The position numbers were made by a program, and so were the translations under genes. A DNA stretch of 64,000 nt, taken from positions 25,038-89,037 of the forward strand of contig CACOQN010000005.1 in assembly GCA_902629285.1 (NCBI GenBank), in the 5' to 3' direction. The notes below the pieces were generated by a model. The model saw only the letters and a program-made list of their open reading frames with translations, had not been told where the DNA came from and did not search any database. The DNA is from an uncultured Pelagibacteraceae bacterium. Lineage in GTDB: Bacteria > Pseudomonadota > Alphaproteobacteria > Pelagibacterales > Pelagibacteraceae. Position 1 is the first letter of the stretch, and every line of letters starts with the position of its first letter. This document shows positions 45,516 to 55,942 of this stretch, piece by piece.

Positions 45516-46483
45516 GTAGTTATTGTGTAATTGGCTCTGGAATATCAGGAGCAACAATAGCCAATCTACTGAATAAAAAAAATACTGTGAATATTTATGA
45601 TAAAGCTCGAGGTCCGGGCGGTAGATGTTCGTTTAAAAGATTACATAACTCAAAAGGATTTGATCATGGAGCACAATATGTATCTCCTAAATCAACACAA
45701 TTTAAAAAATTTATTAAAAAATTAATTAAAAAAAAAATTCTTAAAATATGGCAGGGCAAACATATTAACCAAAATAAAATTAAAAAAAAAAATAAAAAAC
45801 ATACTAAAATTATTGGTACAAGTGGCAACAATGATATTAGTAAATATTTAATCAAAAATATTCAATGTTATTTTTTAAGTGAGTTAGATAAAATTAAATT
45901 TATAAATAATAAATGGAAATTAGATTTTAAAAACAACCAAACTAAATATTATGATAATTTAATTTTAACATGTCCATTTCCACAATTAAAAAAATTAACA
46001 AAAAAGTATATAAAAGATCCATTTATTAAAAAAAAAATCAAAATGGATGCAAATATTACTGTTATGATTAAAATTAAAAAAACTAATAAAAATGTATCTA
46101 GTTATTTATTCAATGACGAAATTTTAGGATGGGCAGCTAAAGAAAATAGTAAGAAAAGATTTAAAAGTAATTATGATTTATGGACTTTGCAAAGTACCCA
46201 TGGATGGGCAAATAAAAGAATTAACAAAAATAGAAAAAATAAAGAAATTAATTCAAAAATATTAATTGATAAATTTTTTAAACTAAGTGGCGTTCAGAAA
46301 ACAAAAATATTAACTTTATTAAATCATGGATGGAAATATTCCTCAAATTCTAGACCCTTTAAATTAAAAAGTTATTGGAATTCTAAATTAAATTTAGGTA
46401 TTTGTGCAGACTGGTTTGTAGGTCCCCGAGTGGAGGCTGGTTGGATAAGTGCAAATGATCTCTTTAAAAAAATTGATAAATAA
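45512..46483 (+). CDS. Renalase-like FAD-dependent oxidoreductase
   Basis: A 323-residue flavoprotein of the amine-oxidase/renalase group. The N-terminus SYCVIGSGISGATIANLL holds the GxGxxG dinucleotide motif, ARGPGGRCSFKR the second FAD motif, and the C-terminus WKYSSNSRPFKLKS ... LGICADWFVGPRVEAGW is the renalase-type FAD-binding end. Renalases oxidise isomeric forms of NAD(P)H; the function here is unproven. It overlaps tldE by four bases and is followed three bases on by a convergent gene. Very lysine rich, as many genes here. Confidence 0.85.
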   Translation: MSSYCVIGSGISGATIANLLNKKNTVNIYDKARGPGGRCSFKRLHNSKGFDHGAQYVSPKSTQFKKFIKKLIKKKILKIWQGKHINQNKIKKKNKKHTKIIGTSGNNDISKYLIKNIQCYFLSELDKIKFINNKWKLDFKNNQTKYYDNLILTCPFPQLKKLTKKYIKDPFIKKKIKMDANITVMIKIKKTNKNVSSYLFNDEILGWAAKENSKKRFKSNYDLWTLQSTHGWANKRINKNRKNKEINSKILIDKFFKLSGVQKTKILTLLNHGWKYSSNSRPFKLKSYWNSKLNLGICADWFVGPRVEAGWISANDLFKKIDK

Positions 46484-46485
46484 TT

Positions 46486-47166
46486 TTATTCAACATTTTT
46501 TAATCGATATTCCCAATTTCCCATTCTTTCGTATGATACTTTAACAATAAGTAAGGTTTTTTTATCAAGCCAAATATCAAAATTTAATTTTTTATCATCT
46601 GGAAGAGACATATCTTTAGATGTTAGTTTGAAGTGATCTGTTTTGTATTGTTTGCCATTAATTATAATGTTTTCTTTTTTAATAAAATTAACCGTTTGTT
46701 CTTTGATACTTCCAGAGATTGGACTTATTTGGCTCTCTGCTTGTAAAATTTTATGACTCCACCAATTTCCAACAATGTTTTTTAAAGAAGCCCCACCAGA
46801 ATATGAAGATCCTTTAATATTAAACTTTTTACTGTTTTTATCTAAATTCAAGTTTACAAATTTTTCTTTATTATTTTGAAGTGTCTTTGATTGAAATGAA
46901 ATTAAATTATCTTTTAAATAAATTTCTTCCCCATATCCTTCAACTTTAAATATTGTTGCAGATAGTAATTTTACCTCAAATTTGTATTGATTTTTTACTA
47001 TCGTTCTTTCTCCATCTCTTTTAAAAAAATAATTGTTGTAACCAATTACTTCATTATTTCTCAAGATCTCCATTTCTATTTTGTCAAATTTGTTATAATG
47101 ACCTATATGAGCCAAAGAAATTGATGAGAAAAATACAGCAAGTAAAATAACTACTAACTTTTTCAT
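46486..47166 (-). CDS. Exported DUF6134 family protein
   Basis: A 226-residue secreted protein with a signal peptide (about 1-19, cut near SLA), followed by a beta-rich body: GYNNYFFKRDGERTIVKNQYKFEVKLL, GEEIYLKDNLI and a C-terminal YERMGNWEYRLKNVE. These motifs fit the DUF6134 family of alphaproteobacterial periplasmic proteins of unknown role. It is divergent from the YczE-like gene across 53 bp and ends two bases from the renalase-like gene. Confidence 0.75.
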   Translation of the reverse strand: MKKLVVILLAVFFSSISLAHIGHYNKFDKIEMEILRNNEVIGYNNYFFKRDGERTIVKNQYKFEVKLLSATIFKVEGYGEEIYLKDNLISFQSKTLQNNKEKFVNLNLDKNSKKFNIKGSSYSGGASLKNIVGNWWSHKILQAESQISPISGSIKEQTVNFIKKENIIINGKQYKTDHFKLTSKDMSLPDDKKLNFDIWLDKKTLLIVKVSYERMGNWEYRLKNVE

Positions 47167-47219
47167 TTGCTACTTACATTATTAGAATTTTTCATTAATA
47201 GATATAGCTTATTATAATT

Positions 47220-47867
47220 ATGTTTTTAAAAATAAAAAAAATTCCAAAAGTAAAATGGAGCTCAGAAAAACCATTTAATTTTAAACCAAAGTTTTCTACG
47301 CTTTTTTTCTTATGCTTTGGTTTGTCTTTATTTGGATTAGGCGAAGGATTATTAATTGTTTCATTTACAGGAGCCTCTCCTTGGAGTGTTTTAGCACAAG
47401 GTATTTCCTTAAATGTAAATTTAAGTATTGGAACTATCACATTATTGATAAGTATTGCTGTTTTAATTTTATGGATACCTCTTGGACAAAAACCAGGGAT
47501 GGGTACAATATTTAATGCTTTGATAATTGCGATAATGATTGATCTTTGCATCAAGTATGTTCCAACACCATCTAGTTATATTCATCAATTAATTTTAGCT
47601 GTAATTTCTGTAATTACGGTTGGAATAGGTGGGGGTATTTATTTAGTATCAAATTTAGGAGCCGGTCCTAGAGATGGTCTTATGATAGGATTACAAAAAT
47701 TAAGTAATTTTCCTATAGCTGTTGTGAGAGCAACATTAGAAATTTCAGTCGTTAGTATTGGATGGTATTTAGGAGGAACAGTAGGGGTTGGAACTTTACT
47801 ATTTGCATTTGGAATAGGTCCTTGTATTGCGTTAGGACTTTACTTGGTTGACAAAATTTTTGATTAG
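47220..47867 (+). CDS. YczE/YitT-type membrane protein
   Basis: A 215-residue membrane protein with five or six helices. The conserved motif VSNLGAGPRDGLMIGLQK identifies the YczE/YyaS/YitT family, and GASPWSVLAQGISLN is the matching N-terminal repeat. Function is not established; a transport role is often assumed. It shares TTAG (47864-47867) with convergent typA. Confidence 0.87.
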   Translation: MFLKIKKIPKVKWSSEKPFNFKPKFSTLFFLCFGLSLFGLGEGLLIVSFTGASPWSVLAQGISLNVNLSIGTITLLISIAVLILWIPLGQKPGMGTIFNALIIAIMIDLCIKYVPTPSSYIHQLILAVISVITVGIGGGIYLVSNLGAGPRDGLMIGLQKLSNFPIAVVRATLEISVVSIGWYLGGTVGVGTLLFAFGIGPCIALGLYLVDKIFD

Positions 47868-49690
47868 GCTGCAGCTATAGCTTTTTCGCTTTTCTTTCTT
47901 TCGTGTGGATCAAGAATTGCTTTTCTCAGTCTACAAGAGTCTGGAGTTATTTCTAAAGCTTCATCAGTATTAAGCATACTTAACTGCTCAGCAATAGACA
48001 TTGTTCTGACAGGTGTGAGAACAACATTTTCATCGGTACCTTGTGTTCTCATATTAGTTAGCTTTTTTCCTTTCATAACATTTATTATCATATCACCTGG
48101 TTTAGGTGAGAAACCTACTATCATCCCAGGATAAACAGCATCATTATGAGTAACAAACATTTCTCCTCTTGCTTGTAGGTTAAAGATTGCGAATGCAACA
48201 GCTTTTCCTTGCTCCATTGAGATTAATGCTCCATTTCTTCGACCCTTCATTTCTCCTTCGAAAGGACCATAACTATGAAATATTCTATTAATCACACCAT
48301 TTCCTTTAGTAAGTGTAAGAAATCTGCTTGTGTATCCCATTAAGCCTCTTGTTGGAGCGTGAAAAATTAATCTTTTTTTATTAGTTCCAGTATCTTTTAA
48401 TTCTATTAGTTTGCCTTTTCTTTTATTCATCGAGTCTATTACTTTAGATGAATGTTCTTCATCAAGGTCCATTGTGATTTCTTCAATTGGCTCGAGTTTA
48501 TTTCCACCTTCGTCAGTTTTGTATAAAACTTTTGGTGGGCTAACTGTCATTTCAAAACCTTCTCTTCTCATTTGAGTTAAAAGAATTTCCAGCATTAACT
48601 CACCTCTACCACTTATAACAAAAGAATCTTTTCCCTCGTTTTCAGAAAATGTAATTCCAACATTATTTTGAGCTTCTTGAACCAACCTATCTCTTATTTG
48701 TGTACTGGTAAGTTTTTTACCTTCAGTTCCAGCTAAAGGTGAAGTATTTACAGTAATTGTAATTGACATTGTAGGAGGATCTATAGGAGTAGCAGGAATA
48801 GGTTCATTAACTTCTAGGTCACAAATCGTATCAGCAACATTTGCATTTTCTAATCCAGCAACAACTACAATATCTCCAGCTTCTCCAACATCTATTGGAA
48901 CTTTTTTAGTACCTTCATATCTAAAAATTTTAGTTAATTTTCCTTCATCAACTTTTTCACCATTAAGATTAATCGCTTTAATAGATTGATTAGCTTTTGC
49001 AGCACCTTGAGTAATTCTTCCAACTAAACTTCTACCTAAAAAACTATCTGCATAAAGTAGAGTTGATAACATTGCAAAAGGTTTATTTTTGTCAAGTTTA
49101 GCAGGTTTAACATGATCTATGATTAAGTCTAATAAAGGATTTAAATTTTCTCTTGGACCATCAACCTCATAATCTGCCCAACCAGATCTTCCACTTGCAT
49201 ATAAAACTGGAAAATCTAATTGTTCTTCATTCGCATCTAAGCTTACAAACAAATCAAATGTTTCATCTAAAACTTCATTTGCTCTTTGATCGGTTTTATC
49301 CAATTTATTAATAACAACAATTGGTTTTAATCCTTGCTTAAGTGCTTTAGATAAGACAAATTTTGTTTGAGGCATAACACCTTCTGCAGAGTCAATTAAT
49401 AACAAGGCTCCATCTGCCATACTTAAAACTCTTTCAACTTCAGCAGCAAAATCTCTGTGACCAGGTGTATCGATAATATTTATTCTTGAATTATTCCAAT
49501 TAATTGAAGCAGGTTTTGCTAAAATTGTAATTCCTCTTTCTTTTTCTAGCTCTCCTGTATCCATTAATCTTTCATCAATAACTTCATTTTCCCTAAATGA
49601 ACCACTTTGTTTCATTAAATTATCAATCAAAGTAGTTTTACCGTGATCGACATGGGCTATAATTGTGATATTTCTAATATTATTACTCAT
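47864..49690 (-). CDS. typA: Translational GTPase TypA/BipA
   Basis: A 608-residue ribosome-associated GTPase of the EF-G family, involved in 50S assembly and stress or low-temperature growth. G motifs: AHVDHGKTTL, DTPGHRDF and INKLDK. Domain III-V features such as GRGELMLEILLTQMRREGFEM and the C-terminal GLMGYTSRFLTLTKGNGVI are present; the C-terminal domain unique to BipA ends in ILDPHERKKSEKAIAAA. Full length. It has a 227-bp upstream region that also contains a possible 38-codon reading frame. Confidence 0.97.
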   Translation of the reverse strand: MSNNIRNITIIAHVDHGKTTLIDNLMKQSGSFRENEVIDERLMDTGELEKERGITILAKPASINWNNSRINIIDTPGHRDFAAEVERVLSMADGALLLIDSAEGVMPQTKFVLSKALKQGLKPIVVINKLDKTDQRANEVLDETFDLFVSLDANEEQLDFPVLYASGRSGWADYEVDGPRENLNPLLDLIIDHVKPAKLDKNKPFAMLSTLLYADSFLGRSLVGRITQGAAKANQSIKAINLNGEKVDEGKLTKIFRYEGTKKVPIDVGEAGDIVVVAGLENANVADTICDLEVNEPIPATPIDPPTMSITITVNTSPLAGTEGKKLTSTQIRDRLVQEAQNNVGITFSENEGKDSFVISGRGELMLEILLTQMRREGFEMTVSPPKVLYKTDEGGNKLEPIEEITMDLDEEHSSKVIDSMNKRKGKLIELKDTGTNKKRLIFHAPTRGLMGYTSRFLTLTKGNGVINRIFHSYGPFEGEMKGRRNGALISMEQGKAVAFAIFNLQARGEMFVTHNDAVYPGMIVGFSPKPGDMIINVMKGKKLTNMRTQGTDENVVLTPVRTMSIAEQLSMLNTDEALEITPDSCRLRKAILDPHERKKSEKAIAAA

Positions 49691-49775
49691 AAATTCTGGC
49701 TCTTATACATATTTAAAATTATTTTAAAACTCAAAAAAACTCTTAACTGGCTTGAATAATTTACAAAATTTATGA

Positions 49776-49892
49776 TTAATTTAGTCTTTTTTGTTTTTCT
49801 TTTTTGTTTTTTCTTTTTTCCTTTAAGCTAAATTTAGGTTTTTTTTTAACACTAGAATCTTTAAAGGATTTTCCACTATATCTTTTAGACAT
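49776..49892 (-). CDS. Possible 38-residue lysine-rich small protein
   Basis: An open frame starting ATG 49892 and ending TAA 49776-49778 encodes 38 residues beginning MSKRYSGKSFKDSS and continuing as a lysine-rich tail. It occupies much of the longest intergenic stretch in the window (49691-49917), upstream of typA on the same strand. No Shine-Dalgarno was found, and the plus strand is a T-rich run, so the lysine richness may be a composition artefact. The remaining bases of the gap show no further structure that I can support. Confidence 0.35.
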   Translation of the reverse strand: MSKRYSGKSFKDSSVKKKPKFSLKEKRKNKKEKQKRLN

Positions 49893-49917
49893 AAATTAGT
49901 ATTTTTAATATAATTTA

Positions 49918-50580
49918 ATGAAAAAAAAATTATTATCAAATTCGAAATTTTTGTTTAGTTTTTATCTGATTTATATGGGTTTTAAGTATAGATACTTTAC
50001 TAAAAAAAAAAGCTATTCTCAATTTGCAGAGGATTTAATATTAAAAGAAATATTCGGAAATTTTGTTGGTAAATATGTTGATATTGGATGTTTTCATCCA
50101 ATAAAATATAGTAATACTGCGCTTCTTCATAAAATGGGATGGACCGGTACTAATATCGATTTAAATCAAAAAAGTATAGATCTATTTAATTCGTGTAGAC
50201 CAAGTGATACAAATATTGTTGCTTGCCTTTCAGACAAAATAGAAAAAATTGATATTTATATGAATACAGAGTTTAGTGCATTAAATTCAATTTATTTAGA
50301 AAATCTTAATAACTTTGATATTAAAAATTATAAAAAAAAACAAGTAGAAACCAAATTGTTTAAGAATTTAGTAAATAATAATTTTGACTATTTAAACATC
50401 GACTGTGAGGGTCATGATTATAAAATCTTAAAGAGTATCGATTTAAATTATTTTACTCCGAAGGTAATTATTATTGAGGTGGGTCAAAAAAATAAAGATA
50501 GTATTTATAATCACTTGGAGATAAATGGATATCAAATATATAAAATTCAAACACTTTCACATATTTTTGTTAAAAAATAA
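49918..50580 (+). CDS. FkbM-family methyltransferase
   Basis: A 220-residue SAM-dependent methyltransferase of the FkbM family. SQFAEDLILKEIF is the typical opening, GKYVDIGCFHPIKYSNTALL is motif I, GWTGTNIDLNQ motif II, and FDYLNIDCEGHDYKILKSID the catalytic-side motif. Such enzymes often O-methylate sugars of surface glycans. The downstream TPR glycosyltransferase starts 13 bases after its stop, so both may act on the same glycan or protein. Confidence 0.87.
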   Translation: MKKKLLSNSKFLFSFYLIYMGFKYRYFTKKKSYSQFAEDLILKEIFGNFVGKYVDIGCFHPIKYSNTALLHKMGWTGTNIDLNQKSIDLFNSCRPSDTNIVACLSDKIEKIDIYMNTEFSALNSIYLENLNNFDIKNYKKKQVETKLFKNLVNNNFDYLNIDCEGHDYKILKSIDLNYFTPKVIIIEVGQKNKDSIYNHLEINGYQIYKIQTLSHIFVKK

Positions 50581-50592
50581 AAAAGCATTAAA

Positions 50593-52059
50593 ATGAAAAC
50601 TGATAAATTGAATTTAGCAAAAAATCTATTTGAGGAAGGAGTAAAATTTTTGCAAGTTGATGATTATCGAAATGCTGAAAATAAATTTGTTCAATCTTTA
50701 AATTTAGTTCCTGGCAGGTTGTCTATAATTCACAATTTAATTTCAATATATATAAACACTAATCAGAAAGATAAACTGAAGAATATATTAGATGTAAATC
50801 AATATTTAAGTAATGAAAAAGAAATTATATATGGAAAAGCATTTTTATATTATTTTAATAATGATTTTTTAAAATCTATAGAAACTTGTGAGAAAATTAT
50901 TAAAGAGGTTCAATTTAAAGATGCGATTGAAGATCTAGTAGCATCTAATTTTAAAAAACAAAAAAATTTTTTAGGTGCTTTAAGAATTTACAAAAAAAAA
51001 CTAAAAGAAAATAAAAATCATTTAGTATTTTACAATATAGGACTGTTATTTTCAGAATTAGGAAGAACAAGTACTGCGTTTTATTACTTCAATAAGTGTA
51101 AAGAAATTAAAAATAATGATTTTACCAACTTACACAGTTTAGCATTATGTAAGCTAAAAATGAAAGATTTAGAAAATGGATTTTCATTATTTGAAAATAG
51201 GTGGAAAATCAATGAGCCTTTAGAGATGAAATTTCAACAAATAGACTCACCAAATTCTTTATCTGAAATAAAAAACAAAAGACTATTGATTTGGGATGAG
51301 CAAGGTCTCGGTGATACTTTGCAATTCTCAAGATTCGTAATAGATCTTTTAAAATTTACAAAAGAAATTACATTTGCAGTTAATTCAAAGCTATCTGAGA
51401 TACTTTTAAGTTTAAATAAAAATATTTCAGTAACAAGCTATGAAAATATTGATATAAAAAATTTTGATTATCAAATTGCTCTTTGTAGTATACCAAAATA
51501 TTTAAATATAAGAAACATAGAAGATATTAAATTTTACAATTTACAAATTAGAACTGGATTTGAAAATAAGATAATTCTAGATGATAAATCATTAAATATT
51601 GGTTTAGCTTGGTCAGGTAATAAAAAATATTTTTTAGATTCGTATAGATCAATTCCTTTTAAATATTTTAATAATATATTGAATTTTAAAAATATAAATT
51701 TTTTTAAATTGTCAAAAGACTTTAGAGAAGAAGAGAAAAGTAGCTATAGTTTATATCCAAATTTAATTGATCTTGGCAATAGATCTTTGCTTGAAGTTTC
51801 AGAATATATAAAAAATTTAGATTTAGTAATTTCTGCAGATACATCTATCCTTCATTTAGCTGGAATTTTAAATACAAAAAGTATATTGCTTTTAAATTAT
51901 AATTCAGACTGGCGATGGTTTGATAATTTAAATAGTTCCGTTTGGTATCCATCCGTTAAGATAATTAAACAAGAGAAATTTAACAGTTGGGATGATGTAT
52001 TTATAAAATTAGAAAAAAAGTTAAAAAATTTACAATTAGATAAAAAAAAAGGGCAGTAA
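50593..52059 (+). CDS. TPR-repeat glycosyltransferase-like protein
   Basis: A 488-residue protein with about five TPR-like helical repeats in residues 1-215 (for example AENKFVQSLNLVPGRLSIIHNL) and a C-terminal GT-B domain (about 225-480). The latter has LLIWDEQGLGDTLQFSRFV, where EQGLGD is typical of TPR glycosyltransferases related to family 9/41, LNIGLAWSGNKKY and LDLVISADTSILHLAGIL. It may glycosylate surface proteins or glycans, together with the FkbM methyltransferase upstream. Its last codons form the left arm of the terminator shared with groEL. Confidence 0.85.
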   Translation: MKTDKLNLAKNLFEEGVKFLQVDDYRNAENKFVQSLNLVPGRLSIIHNLISIYINTNQKDKLKNILDVNQYLSNEKEIIYGKAFLYYFNNDFLKSIETCEKIIKEVQFKDAIEDLVASNFKKQKNFLGALRIYKKKLKENKNHLVFYNIGLLFSELGRTSTAFYYFNKCKEIKNNDFTNLHSLALCKLKMKDLENGFSLFENRWKINEPLEMKFQQIDSPNSLSEIKNKRLLIWDEQGLGDTLQFSRFVIDLLKFTKEITFAVNSKLSEILLSLNKNISVTSYENIDIKNFDYQIALCSIPKYLNIRNIEDIKFYNLQIRTGFENKIILDDKSLNIGLAWSGNKKYFLDSYRSIPFKYFNNILNFKNINFFKLSKDFREEEKSSYSLYPNLIDLGNRSLLEVSEYIKNLDLVISADTSILHLAGILNTKSILLLNYNSDWRWFDNLNSSVWYPSVKIIKQEKFNSWDDVFIKLEKKLKNLQLDKKKGQ

Positions 52060-52073
52060 AAACTGCCCTTTTT
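52046..52073. terminator. Bidirectional intrinsic terminator between TPR gene and groEL
   Basis: AAAAAGGGCAGT (52046-52057) and ACTGCCCTTTTT (52062-52073) form a perfect 12-bp stem with an AAAA loop. On the minus strand it is followed by a U9-type run (complement of 52042-52050), strong for groEL transcripts; on the plus strand by UUUUU and GAA then a further U run. It overlaps the last codons of the TPR gene. Confidence 0.93.
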
Positions 52074-52099
52074 GAATTTTTTTTTGAGATTAATGGGGA

Positions 52100-53773
<1,674 letters not shown>

Positions 53774-53783
53774 TTAAATTAAA

Positions 53784-54074
53784 TTACTTTCCTGAAATAC
53801 CCATAATGTCAGACTCTTTCATTATGCTGTATTCTTTGCCATTAATTTTGACTTCAGTTCCTGACCACTTGCCAAATAAAACTTTATCACCAACCTTAAC
53901 ATCCATTGGAATTATTTTTCCACCTTCTGTCTTTGCTCCACCACCAACGGCAACAACTTTACCTTCTTGAGGTTTTTCTTGAGCTGTGTCAGGAATAATT
54001 ATTCCTCCAGCAGTTTTTTCACTACTGTCTAAGACTTCGATTAAAACTCTGTCATGTAACGGTTTAAACTTCAT
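53784..54074 (-). CDS. groS: Co-chaperonin GroES (10 kDa)
   Basis: A 96-residue Gro[40 protein letters not shown] holds the mobile loop, and [18 protein letters not shown] the roof-wall strands. The start is ATG 54074, preceded by AAGGAG (complement of 54080-54085). A longer frame from 54113 would begin inside the heat-shock-type promoter and is rejected. It is the first gene of groES-groEL. Confidence 0.99.
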   Translation of the reverse strand: MKFKPLHDRVLIEVLDSSEKTAGGIIIPDTAQEKPQEGKVVAVGGGAKTEGGKIIPMDVKVGDKVLFGKWSGTEVKINGKEYSIMKESDIMGISGK

Positions 54075-54111
54075 AAATTCTCCTTTATAAATCTTTATAA
54101 ATATGACCTTC

Positions 54112-54139
54112 ATATAGATATTTCGCTGTCTATTTCAAG
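54112..54139 (-). promoter_or_regulatory. RpoH (sigma-32)-type promoter of groESL
   Basis: On the minus strand CTTGAA (complement of 54134-54139) lies 15 bases before TCTATAT (complement of 54112-54118), which fits heat-shock promoters, with CTATAT close to alphaproteobacterial variants. Spacing equals that of the hsp20 promoter. No CIRCE inverted repeat (TTAGCACTC/GAGTGCTAA) is present, so HrcA control is unlikely. Confidence 0.7.
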
Positions 54140-54206
54140 ATGAGATCCTCCATAGTATGTTAAAATTGCTAGTAAATTAGAGATTTTATGGTTTATACCT
54201 TAAAAT

Positions 54207-55025
54207 ATGACCAAAAATTTAGATTTAAATGGCTTACAATCAATAGCTGATAATTATGAACTTTTTTATATAGACTTATGGGGTGTTGTTCATAATGGGG
54301 TTAACCTTCATGAAAAAGCAATAGCTGTTTTAAATGAACTTTTAAAAAAGAAAAAAAAACTAGTTCTTTTAACAAATGCTCCAAGACCAAATAAAACTGT
54401 TCAAAATTTTTTAGAAAAGATGGGTATGGATAAAGTACTAAGAGATCACGTATTCACCTCAGGAGAGGCAGCATTGAATTATTTGAAAAAATCTTACTTA
54501 TCAAAAAAGTTTTATCACATAGGTCCACCCAGAGATTTTGATTTATTTTATTTATTTGAGAAAAATAAGTGCGAAGATATTAATGATAGTGAATATTTAT
54601 TATGTACAGGATTGTTTGATGATCATGATAAGGATTTAAAATTTTATAAAGATTTATTTGAAAAACATATTAATAAAAAAATGATTTGTACAAATCCAGA
54701 TTTAATCGTTGATCGTGGCAAAGTTAGAGAGTTATGCGCAGGTTCTGTCGCAATGGTTTTTGAAAAAATGGGTGGAGAGGTAGTATATTTTGGAAAACCA
54801 CATCCAGAGGTTTATAATCAGTCAATTGATAATAGAAATAAAAAAATATTAGCAATTGGTGATAATTTAAATACTGATATAAGAGGTGCAAATCTTTTAA
54901 ATTATGACTCTTTATTAATTAGTAACGGAATACATAAAAATGAAATAACAAATAAAGGTATCCAAAACGTTTCAAAAGAGTATGAAGCGATAGTTAATTT
55001 TGTTCAATCAGATTTAAAATGGTAA
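54207..55025 (+). CDS. HAD-superfamily class IIA hydrolase (TIGR01459-type)
   Basis: A 272-residue phosphatase-like protein. The catalytic loop FYIDLWGVVHNGVN has the nucleophile Asp and a Trp instead of the second Asp, as in the alphaproteobacterial HAD-IIA subfamily near ribF. LLTNAPRPN is motif II, GKPHPEVY contains the motif III Lys, and AIGDNLNTDIRGA motif IV. Substrate unknown. It overlaps ribF by seven bases, a placement seen in other alphaproteobacteria. Confidence 0.87.
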   Translation: MTKNLDLNGLQSIADNYELFYIDLWGVVHNGVNLHEKAIAVLNELLKKKKKLVLLTNAPRPNKTVQNFLEKMGMDKVLRDHVFTSGEAALNYLKKSYLSKKFYHIGPPRDFDLFYLFEKNKCEDINDSEYLLCTGLFDDHDKDLKFYKDLFEKHINKKMICTNPDLIVDRGKVRELCAGSVAMVFEKMGGEVVYFGKPHPEVYNQSIDNRNKKILAIGDNLNTDIRGANLLNYDSLLISNGIHKNEITNKGIQNVSKEYEAIVNFVQSDLKW

Positions 55026-55942
55026 AATATTATACAAATTTTAATATTAAAAAATTACACAGAGGATCGATTATTTTAATAGGTAATTTTGATGGTTTGC
55101 ATTTGGGTCATCAAAAATTATTTCAATTAGCACAGTCATACAAGAAAAAATATAATTTAAAGATTGGTGTTGTTAATTTTGATCCAATGCCAAAAATGTT
55201 TTTTAATAAAAAATTGAAAAATTTTCGACTTACAAATATTGATCAAAAAATTAAACTACTTAGCGCTTTAAAAGTAGATTTTGTTATCACAAAAAAATTT
55301 GATAAAAAATTTTCTAAAACTAAAGCGCCAAAATTTATTTCTAATATTTTAAATAAAAAATTATGTTCCAAATTTATTTTTGTTAGTAATAATTTTAGAT
55401 TTGGAAATAAAAGAGAAGGAAATGTTAATTTACTAAAAAAATACGAAAAATTGTTTAATTATAAAGTTGTTAAACCTGAACCATTAATTAAAAATAAAAA
55501 GATCATATCATCATCTTTAATAAGAAATCTTTTAGAAAAGGGGTTATTGAAAAAAGCTAATAATCTTTTACAAAGAAACTGGACAATACAAGGAGTGGTT
55601 AAAAAGGGAAGGCAAGTAGGAAAAAAAATTGGTTTTCCAACCTGCAACATAGATATTAATGATTATGTTTTAGCAAAACCAGGAGTTTATGCCGTTAAGG
55701 TTTTAAGAAATAAAAACAACAAATATCTTAAAGGAATTGCCAATCTTGGGTATAGACCAACATTTAATCAAAAAAAAATATTACTAGAAGTTCATTTATT
55801 TAATTTTTCTGGAAATCTTTATAATAAACTTTTATCAGTAGAGTTTTTAAAGTTTATAAGGAAAGAAAAAAAATTTAATAATGTTAATCAATTAAGAGCA
55901 CAAATTAAAAAAGACTTAAATATTGCAAAAAATATTAAATGA
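55019..55942 (+). CDS. ribF: Bifunctional riboflavin kinase/FAD synthetase
   Basis: A 307-residue RibF. The N-terminal adenylyltransferase domain has IGNFDGLHLGHQKL with the HxGH-type motif, VNFDPMP, and SSSLIRNLLEKG; the C-terminal kinase domain has KKGRQVGKKIGFPTCNI and GVYAVKV. It makes FMN from riboflavin and FAD from FMN, cofactors also needed by the XdhA subunit and flavoproteins in the window. Overlaps the HAD gene by seven bases and ileS by four. Confidence 0.96.
   Translation: MVKYYTNFNIKKLHRGSIILIGNFDGLHLGHQKLFQLAQSYKKKYNLKIGVVNFDPMPKMFFNKKLKNFRLTNIDQKIKLLSALKVDFVITKKFDKKFSKTKAPKFISNILNKKLCSKFIFVSNNFRFGNKREGNVNLLKKYEKLFNYKVVKPEPLIKNKKIISSSLIRNLLEKGLLKKANNLLQRNWTIQGVVKKGRQVGKKIGFPTCNIDINDYVLAKPGVYAVKVLRNKNNKYLKGIANLGYRPTFNQKKILLEVHLFNFSGNLYNKLLSVEFLKFIRKEKKFNNVNQLRAQIKKDLNIAKNIK

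Noticed and set aside
54075..54113. Longer GroES start (extra 13 residues from ATG 54113).
   Set aside because: The added part lacks GroES similarity, the AAGGAG site fits ATG 54074, and the longer start would overlap the promoter -10 box.
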